From: Clytia hemisphaerica
Taxonomy: Eukaryota > Cnidaria > Hydrozoa > Leptothecata > Clytiidae
Assembly: GCA_902728285.1 (NCBI GenBank)
Contig: CACVBU010001153.1
Location: forward strand, 1,929,278 to 1,993,277
Length of the DNA: 64,000 nucleotides
Direction of reading: 5' to 3'
Shown: positions 57,004-64,000 of the stretch, piece by piece
Layout: each line of letters starts with the position of its first letter
Numbering within the stretch: position 1 is the first letter of the stretch
Notes under the pieces: model-generated
The model's database searches: none
What the model was told of the DNA's origin: nothing
The model's input: the letters and a program-made list of their open reading frames with translations, nothing else
Translations under genes and position numbers: made by a program

Positions 57004-57423
57004 ATGCGAACTCATTACCTACACATAACGGATTTGAGCAAGGCAGACGGACACCAGTGCGCATTGAGGAGGTTTTCTCATCAATCACTTCATCCCAACA
57101 AAATCTCTAGCATCCCTGGATTGAATCCCGAGTCAAATCTAGAGAGTGAAGCAAAAAAACAGCCAACTATATCCTCCTCTGCGTTCGTTCTACGAAATGG
57201 ATACAAAAAAGTTCAAATAGTGCAACCGGGTAGCGAGAAAGATGAAATCCCATTGGTGGATCAAATTATCAACAACCGCCATTCACAAAACAACATGAGA
57301 CCTGATATTCTACCTGTCGATGAAAAAACAAAACTTTATTTTGCGTATAATCGCAAGAATGGTACAATATCGAAAGTCATTGCTACCGCACCCAGACACG
57401 CGAAGATTTTTGCTAAAAAGTGA
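57004..57423 (+). CDS. Small orphan protein, 139 residues, unrecognised
   Basis: ATG at 57004 is the first ATG in a probable last exon that starts at 56926 after TTTTATTTTAG. A noncoding upstream exon may end at 56699 (AAGAG|GTAAGT), giving a 226-bp intron. The protein is basic and Ser/Asn-rich without low-complexity runs: MRTHYLHITDLSKADGHQ, then SSAFVLRNGYKKVQIVQPG, then LPVDEKTKLYFAYNRKNG and finally RHAKIFAKK. No signal peptide or membrane segment is evident. I do not recognise a family. The balanced composition, plausible splice sites and length make it a likely real gene. The end of PHKA is about 1.6 kb upstream on the same strand. The stop is TGA at 57421. Confidence 0.55.
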   Translation: MRTHYLHITDLSKADGHQCALRRFSHQSLHPNKISSIPGLNPESNLESEAKKQPTISSSAFVLRNGYKKVQIVQPGSEKDEIPLVDQIINNRHSQNNMRPDILPVDEKTKLYFAYNRKNGTISKVIATAPRHAKIFAKK

Positions 57424-58007
57424 AATAATTTAATTGTGGTAATGTAGTGAATATTTACTTGGATGAGTTATTTTTTATAGATAAAGCTGTGCTCAAAGAA
57501 ATCTAGGTTGCTAAGACTAAAAAAAATCCCAAAACTCAACAATGCAAAAACCAGAAAATTTGAAAAAATCCCATAAATAAGGACTTCAGGCTGCTTCACG
57601 AGTAATCTCCCCCTCGGGTCATATGTTTCGAAATGGACGCGTGTATTCCGTTGAATGATATACTGTAGCTCACTTATGTTTAGAATCTAGAAGTATAGAA
57701 ATATTCTGTCAATTGTTAAATAGCTAATTTTACCTATTCTAAAGGTACAAGAAATATATAAAAATGTAAACGAATATGTTTAGAAAAGCGTCAAAGAAAG
57801 TGAATTTAAACTTTGATTAAATTTTGCATCCTTTTGTTATTTCGAGACAACACTTTTATCTGAATTGCCGATTAAAGATTAAAGGTAAGTCCATTCGATT
57901 TACTCCAACGAATTATATACCGTAGAATAGAAAAATTAGAGCACTTTCATTTTTTAATAAATATGAAAAATAAAGAAATCTTTTCATCCTTTGAAACAGA
58001 GGTATTA

Positions 58008-58984
58008 CTCTAGGGGCTGAGTTAGGTCTCGTATGCGCATCGGCGTATAGTCATTTTTTCTTTTGATCATGAAAGTATAGTCCTTGAAGAGTCAGAAAAC
58101 GTGTGTGGCGTTATTTGGATAAGGCACAAATTTCCATAATGGCGGATTTTAGATTTCCAACCCTTTTTAGCCCTCTTGCTTGAAAAAATATTTTTTTTAA
58201 CTTTAAACATAGACATATTATATACCAATCGATCACAAATTCTATGCTGATTAAGAAAAAGGTCAGAATCATGGTCTGAAAATTTCGTTATCTGGAAATA
58301 TGAAGTACTTTCGATTTCGATTTTTTGAAATGACTTCTTTTGGTTCCAGATTTGCGTGGCTGTAACATTTGATTGGCTTACTTAATTTACTTGAAATTTT
58401 CGGATGGTCTTGCCTACCGTTCAAATAATAAAATCCAGGAAAAGTTTTTTTTCTACATGAATTTCGAAATCCATAATGACGGATTCAAAATTTTCTTTCG
58501 TCACATGGGCTCTTAGGCTCTGCTAGCCTAAGAAAAATATCTTTTGAGCTTAAAACCCTGTATATTATATACCAATCGATCAGAAATTTTATGCTGATTA
58601 AGAAAAAGGTGAGAACCATGGTCTGAAAATTTCGTTATCAAGAGATACGAAGTACTTACGTTTTCTAAGTTTTGAAAACGAAAGTACTTCGTAGCTCGAG
58701 ATAGCAAAATTTTCAGACCATGGTTCTGACCTTTTTCTTAATCAGCATAGAATTTGTGATCAAGTGGTATATAATATGTCTATGTTTAAAGTTAAAAAAA
58801 ATATTTTTTCAAGCAAGAGGGCTAAAAAGGGTTGGAAATCTAAAATCCGCCATTATGGAAATTTGTGCCTGATCCAAATAACGCCACACACGTTTTCTGA
58901 CTCTTCAAGGACTATACTTTCATGATCAAAAGAAAAAATGACTATACGCCGATGCGCATACGAGACCTAACTCAGCCCCTAGAG
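58008..58984. mobile_element. TA-flanked 977-bp foldback element
   Basis: The left arm (CTCTAGGGGCTGAGTTAGG, GCGCATCGGCGTATAGTC, ACACGTTTTCTGAC-complement, CCATAATGGCGGATTTTAG) returns as reverse complement in the right arm over more than 300 bp with few differences, flanked by TA. The centre contains a further diverged copy of the arm's inner part (ACCAATCGATCAGAAATTTT, CCATGGTCTGAAAATTTCG), so three related segments form a nested hairpin. No transposase frame. Confidence 0.85.
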
Positions 58985-59575
58985 TATATCGAAACTTGTA
59001 AAGAAATACAAAAGTTATCAAATCACCTGATTTCCTATTAATACCGTATACTTAAACCTTAAAAACGGTGTGAATCAAAAAATATATCTAACATCTATCC
59101 AAGTTATAAAGTGAAATATAACAACATTATAATACTTAAAATTCAAATCATCTTCCCATCGTCCTGTTTATGCGAATATACGTTCCAAGTTTCATCTCCA
59201 TCGCGCACAGTCACAACAAGGTCTGTGCCACAAATAAAAGATAGAAATCACATGGAATTAATTACTAACAACGATCTCTATTAAAAAGCATTTTTTGCAT
59301 TATCTAAGATTGTAAGGAGTTTTTCTGACATCGAGTTTCTGCATGTATGCATACCACATTGAAAATCAAAACAACGTCACTTTTGAGAGGGGAGGTATCA
59401 TTGTTGCAATAATCGAAAAGAGTGTTTGTAATGTTTATTATATGTTTGTAAAGAAAATTTCGACGTCACTTTTTATTTTCTTTGGGGAAATCATCTCTCG
59501 CTTCTTCTAGTTTATAAGATTGATAACGTTCCATTGCACTCGAGTGAGTACTTGTAAACATAACTTGTACGAGTA

Positions 59576-60724
59576 ATGAAGAAGTTTCTGTCCAAGTCGT
59601 TTGATGACAACTACCAACGCAACGTATTCGGGTACCAGATGAAGTGGTCTACCAAACACAAACCCAGGACGAACCAAAGTCTACCTTTCACCACGGGTAA
59701 GAACAATCTTTTTCAAACAACCGCGACGCAAAATGGTTTGGAAATATCAACGTTTTTTGGACCTTCTGACAATTTCCCAACCGTCTTCATCATATTCTTT
59801 TTGTTTGGAGTTTTGCCCTCTATCTCCATTGCTGCTGCTGCTGGCACCTGTACCCCCTTCATCCATGTCTTAAAGAAAAGTAGAAAACCCATAATCAAAT
59901 AAAAGAAGAGACATCAAAACACAATATGAATAAGATGAACAAAATAGAAATCCAAAAAGACCTCTTTCAATTTAACACCTCTTCATTTTAACCTTGAAGT
60001 GGAGAACTTAATCCAATTTTCACTACACGAAGTTAAAAAAACCTTATTTATTATACAACGCATATATCAGGGAGAGATATTGTTCGAGTTGTAGCATTAT
60101 CTTTAAGACCATCAATTACGTTGTTGGGCTAACAAGAAACATAAAGCTTTGATGTGATGATAAAATAAATCTTATTATGAGCAGTGAAGCAATTACACTT
60201 CACATATAATGGTTAAAAAAGATTTAAGAGATTACTAGTTAAGTTGTCATTTGAAAATAGATTAATTGCACTCTCAAATGCTACGTCTGTATTACAAGAT
60301 ATTGTTGTGTATCAATTATTTGAAAACATGTTAACTTGGTTTTATCAAAGTAATTGCTGATGTGAGAAAATCGAAAGCGGTTTGCCAAACAGATTTTTAT
60401 TTGATAAGAATGCTACCAAGGAAGAGAACTTTTGTCATTTCAAGAAAGGGTATGATCTAATGATTGCCTTGCAGCTTTGTTTAATTTACGCTAGTCGCTT
60501 TTTTTTTGCAAAATCTTTTCTTTAAAAAACTCATTTTCGATTGTTTTAAAAAGTAAGTTTCTCAAGAGCGTAGGAAGCGAACACAAGCAAGATTTACAAA
60601 ATCTTTCGAAATAAACAGCATATGATTTGTTTATGTTATGATAGAAAGTTTTTCCTCCTACTCTTCTTAGAGGGAAGACGAATCAAGAATTCGCTGGCGA
60701 ATGGCAAAGATGTGATTGATCTAG
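59576..60724 (+). CDS. First two exons of an unrecognised gene, antisense-interleaved with TSR2 (partial)
   Basis: Exon 1 at 59576-59696 starts ATG and encodes MKKFLSKSFDDNYQRN, VFGYQMKWSTKHKPRT and NQSLPFTT before G|GTAAGA. Exon 2 at 60671-60724, after TTCTTAG, continues in the matching phase as EGRRIKNSLANGKDVIDL before G|GTAAAC. The phases agree (1/2, then 1 again), both donors are good, and the composition is protein-like. The rest of the gene must lie further right; I found no convincing third exon before the window end. Exon 1 lies in the 3' UTR region of TSR2 (its stop is 51 bp away on the other strand), and exon 2 lies within the last TSR2 intron. No family recognised. Confidence 0.5.
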
Positions 60725-61879
60725 GTAAACAATCTCTATTCATTACTCACCTACATCCATTGTGAAAGAATTGACATTCGTCTGAAACAAAACAAGATCA
60801 ATAGTAGTAAATATCTGGATAATGTTTTAAAAATGGCATCTGGAGAAAACAACCAAAAGATTTATTACACATACAAATATGTAATAAATGACTGAATTTT
60901 TAAAGATATTTTGTCAAGTGGATTTACAAGGCTGTCAATCCGTATCCCAACTGGTATAAGAATTCTAAACGAATTGGTGTAAAAAAAAGTGTAGAAAGAT
61001 GAAGTATTTTTTAAAATCGAGACTGCTTTCAATTGTTCTCAATTCTTATTCATTCATCAATTCTAATCGTGAATAAGTGTGGGTTCATTACCTTTTTGTC
61101 ATCGTCATCGTCCTCACTACTTTCACTTTCGTTTTCTTCCTTTTGTTGTTTTGATTCAACTTTGGGTTGAGTTGCTTGCATCTTTTGCACTTCAGCAGCT
61201 ACCACAGCAACATTACCTTTCTTGCACAAGTCGTAATATCCACATAACTTAGTGCAAACCTTGAATGGATATAAAATTCATTTAGAAGGTTTCCAGAAAA
61301 AAAAATAAAAAGATATCAACAAAGATGTCAATTTGGAAATTTACAGGCTTTGTTTTATTAAGGTGAAAAAAATACCTTAAAAGAAGAAATTTTGGCGGAA
61401 AGAAAATTTGGCGGATTTGGCGGATTTGGCCAGAATCCGCCAAATTAAGTTCCCACCAAAGTTTTTTTTTTCGGCCATCCGCCAAATTAAATTCCCGCCA
61501 AATTAAACTTTTTGAAAATGTGATCTCTTTTAAGGTGTGTCTGCATTTTTTTGCTGTTTTTACGCCATTTTAAGGATAAATTTTTCAGCAAACGCCAAAT
61601 TAAATTCCCGCCAAATTTAGTTTTTTCGTCCATCTGCCAAATTAAATTCCCTCTAAAAAACTTTTTCGGCCATCCGCCAAATTAAATTCCCGCCAAAATT
61701 TTCTTCCTTTAAGGTAGAAATTCAAAAAGACAAATATCCGTTGCAACTCAAGGTTTACAATGGTAATCACTTTGTGAGGCAACTTACTTCGATTAACGAG
61801 CCATCTTCAACAATTGTGTCGAATTCATTGTAAAGCGCTTCACTGACAAAATCTTCTAATTCATCTGGATAAACCAAAT
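59747..61879 (-). CDS. TSR2: TSR2 homologue (pre-rRNA processing / eS26 chaperone), 5' end outside window
   Basis: Tsr2 binds ribosomal protein eS26, frees it from importin and delivers it to the pre-40S particle in the nucleus. Exons on the minus strand: 61879-61788, 61259-61092, 60781-60751 and 59868-59747 (TGA at 59747-59749), all GT-AG and in phase. They encode DELEDFVSEALYNEFDTIVE followed by DGSL, the signature of TSR2; then a Lys-rich middle and an acidic SESSEDDDDD run; then NVNSFTMDV; and a C-terminus EDGWEIVRRSKKR, like the DGWTIV-basic end of animal TSR2. The conserved N-terminal helical half (with a tryptophan-containing GWGG-type motif in the family) was not found up to 64000 and must lie beyond. 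About 137 residues are visible. Confidence 0.88.
61380..61710. repeat. Repeats of CCGCCAAATTAAATTCCCGCC in a TSR2 intron
   Basis: GCCAAATTAAATTCCC or close variants occur at least five times, with inverted partners (GGCGGATTTGGCGGATTTGG) at 61410. This could be a degenerate foldback or satellite-like element. Confidence 0.55.
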
Positions 61880-62006
61880 CTAAATAAAACAAAACAAAAG
61901 TTCCATCATAATTAAAAGCACGACCAGTTTTATTATAGCGTGGACACAGGTTTTTCCTAGCAATTCTTTTTCCACCCAAGTCAAAAAACTTAGTTTCACA
62001 CAGCAT

Positions 62007-62380
62007 ATAATAACTACAAGACTTTTAAATTATTCTTTGGGATTCAGCCCAAGGTGTATTTAAAAAAATTCACCACAACATCAGATATCCCTGCTGGTCT
62101 CAAGCTCAAACTTAAATCAGGTGCCAGCAACCCCTTGACCTTTCAGCCTGTTTAGGTTAAGGGGCAAGCAATCTTCATCAGACAAACTATGACTAATGGA
62201 GAATTAACTAAAAGGAACAAAACAGATCACCAACAGAACACTCTCTTTTTAGAAGATTTCTGCACATTTTTGTTTTATTTAGAAGACCACTTCAAATTCA
62301 AACAACCACTTATGCTTTTTCGAATGAAATTAGATTTGGTAAATATAGTGTGGTCGTGTTACAAAAATACAGGCTGTTTG
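62007..62380. other. TSR2 5' flank or intron, nothing recognised
   Basis: No TSR2 N-terminal exon could be found here on the minus strand. Short open frames lack conserved features. Confidence 0.4.
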
Positions 62381-62382
62381 TA

Positions 62383-62994
62383 GGAAAAAAATAAGATCTA
62401 GCTGAAATCTCCAGACCTTCTCTATAGGATGCTTATACCTCAGGAAAAATTCCTTTAAAATCCCACTGGTGGAACATCCCTTTTTTGGGACATTTCTATT
62501 TTCCCCAGGCAAAATCCTAAGGGCGAAATTTTTTGAAAATTTCAAATTCATTTCCAGACAATATCATGTATACCATTCGAAAGCTCTCGAAAAACTATAT
62601 AGAAGACTTTTAAACGGTTATAGCTGATTTCCTTACCCAACTCGAGATATTTCATGCACAAGTTCCACTTTTCGCCACACTTTGGTCAAAATTGACCATA
62701 AATAGCATCTTCTGAGTGAATTATCTTGAGTTAGGTAATGAAATCGACTATATCCGTTTAAAAGTCTTCTATATAGTTTTTCGAGAGCTTTCGAATGGTG
62801 TACTTGATAATGTCTGAAAATGAGTTTGAAATCTTCAAAAAATTTCGCTCTTAGGGTTTTGCCTGGGGAAAAAAGAAATGTCCCAAAAAATGGATGTTCC
62901 ACCAGTGGGATTTTAGGGGAGTTTTTCCTGAGGCATAACCATCCTATAGAAAAGGTCTGGAGAAAGTTTCAGCTAGATCTTATTCTTTTCCCGT
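62383..62994. mobile_element. TA-flanked foldback element, 612 bp
   Basis: The left end (GGAAAAAAATAAGATCTAGC, then CCAGACCTTCTCTATAGGAT) pairs with the right end (ATCCTATAGAAAAGGTCTGG, then GCTAGATCTTATTCTTTTCC), and the arms pair along nearly all their length through TCGAAAGCTCTCGAAAAAC and AGTCTTCTATATAG. TA flanks both ends (62381-62382 and 62995-62996). Matching open frames on the minus strand in the two arms are mirror artefacts. Confidence 0.82.
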
Positions 62995-62996
62995 AA

Positions 62997-64000
62997 ATTA
63001 TGTTAAACGACTCCACTAATAAGTAAACCTTGTATGCCTCAACATTTCCTTCTAGTTATTTTAGTTGTATGTTTTGTCATGTGCAAGTATGTATTAATGG
63101 TCATTTGAGTTATTTTCTAATAGATCTATGCCTATAAAAATTGTTTCTTATAATTATAAATAATAATACAAAAATTAGACTAGGACATACTCAAACAAAC
63201 TCCACCTATTTCAGTAAAGTACCAAAGGAAATTAACAATTTCAATCAAAAAACTAGTTTTTTTTTCAATTTTGTGCCTATAAAAACATTGAGAAATGGTC
63301 AGCTTCTTATCAATAATACTTATGGCCATCCAAAATACCAAACCTAAATACTACTTTAGGCGACTGTCTATTGCATAACTAATTACTCCATACTTCAGTG
63401 GATGTAAGTAAAAGTGGGAAATTAGATAATACCTATGAAAAAGTTTTGTTCAAATTGGCCCGGTAACGTAACATTCTCCTGAATTAGCATCTAATAATGC
63501 TGCGAATCTTCCTGCGCGACGCCCTATAAAGTATTAGCTCGAGTATTAGGGTAATACAGAGCATACAATGGCTAGAATAGATGGAGTAATTTAATATGTG
63601 GAACTGACACAATAGGTTGTTGTGTTCTCCCAAACAACTATACAAATTCTTTTTTAAGTTCAATGTAATGACCCAAAAACAGCCATAACATCAAAAAAAT
63701 TATAATTTACTGTCAATGGCACTAACTTGGGACGATTGGTTCAAACATGGGATTGTTGATATCTGGCCTGTATTTTCACTAACTGTTAAATCTCTTTGAT
63801 AACAAATTTGTTCTGATAATTCCACCAAGTTTATCATTCATACTTCATAACTAATGATAGCGCACCCTTTTTAAGTTTTTGTTTTCAGTCTAAATCTAAA
63901 TAGCCGGACGCTGATTGGAGAATAGTAGTAAGTAGCTAGTAAGCAACTATTAATAACACTAATAATACATAAAACGGTATCCACAAAATAGAAAGGAAGG
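62997..64000. other. Right-hand end, no gene recognised
   Basis: AT-rich sequence without a supported exon. If TSR2 and the antisense gene continue, their next exons lie beyond 64000 or are too short to recognise here. Confidence 0.4.

Noticed and set aside
59576-59902. The uninterrupted 108-codon plus-strand frame as one exon
   Set aside because: Beyond 59696 it runs antisense through the TSR2 last exon. A strong donor at 59697 and a phase-matched exon at 60671 fit better.
61767-62006. Minus-strand 79-codon frame read from its own ATG
   Set aside because: Only the part up to 61879 matches TSR2. The upstream codons precede an acceptor (TTTAG) and look intronic.
62330-62902. Two minus-strand frames with similar peptides
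   Set aside because: They are the two arms of the foldback element read in opposite senses, not a gene duplication.
62000-64000. Search for the TSR2 N-terminal exon
   Set aside because: No minus-strand segment with the family's tryptophan/glycine-rich motif and splice sites was found, so none is reported.
1-64000. tRNA and rRNA genes
   Set aside because: No cloverleaf with A/B box spacing or rRNA-like conserved stretch was noticed by eye. A covariance-model scan would be needed to exclude short ones.

Overview
This is nuclear DNA from a multicellular animal, most likely an invertebrate. The genes are split by many GT-AG introns, the intergenic and intronic DNA is AT-rich and full of transposable elements, and the recognisable families are animal ones: phosphorylase kinase alpha, a homeodomain protein, a GPI-anchored Ly6/uPAR protein and TSR2. 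I see no bacterial operons, ribosome binding sites, tRNA or rRNA genes, or CRISPR arrays. I do not name a species.

Layout. Positions 1-8596 hold a minus-strand BEL/Pao LTR retrotransposon with an intact 1856-residue polyprotein; its 3' LTR runs to the window edge. Positions 8597-19011 are intergenic and repeat-rich: a palindromic element, a diverged tandem array, a 1.6 kb foldback full of GAGGTTAAC motifs (12689-14315), and a transposon with a 10-bp target duplication that carries a second transposon in its left arm (16008-17375).

Positions 19012-55020 hold one large plus-strand gene, the alpha regulatory subunit of phosphorylase b kinase. I could join 34 coding exons in frame into about 1170 residues, from the initiator ATG to a stop followed at once by AATAAA. 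Two minus-strand genes lie inside its introns: a two-exon divergent homeobox gene (29885-30682) in the 10.3 kb intron 12, and a two-exon Ly6/uPAR gene (41927-42600) in intron 18. Four copies of one repeat family (termini GGACCTACC/GGTAGGTCC) also sit in its introns. One copy has been split by a 1.64 kb TA-flanked element that may carry a spliced gene fragment.

Downstream are a small plus-strand orphan gene (57004-57423), a 977-bp foldback element, and a minus-strand TSR2 homologue (59747-61879, 5' end outside the window). The first two exons of an unrecognised plus-strand gene are interleaved with TSR2 on the opposite strand.

The genes show no obvious joint pathway. The kinase subunit acts in glycogen metabolism, TSR2 in ribosome assembly, Ly6 at the cell surface and the homeodomain protein presumably in the nucleus. 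The striking feature is architectural: genes nested or interleaved in antisense, and stacked mobile elements. Exon boundaries come from reading splice sites and protein continuity by eye, not from transcript data.
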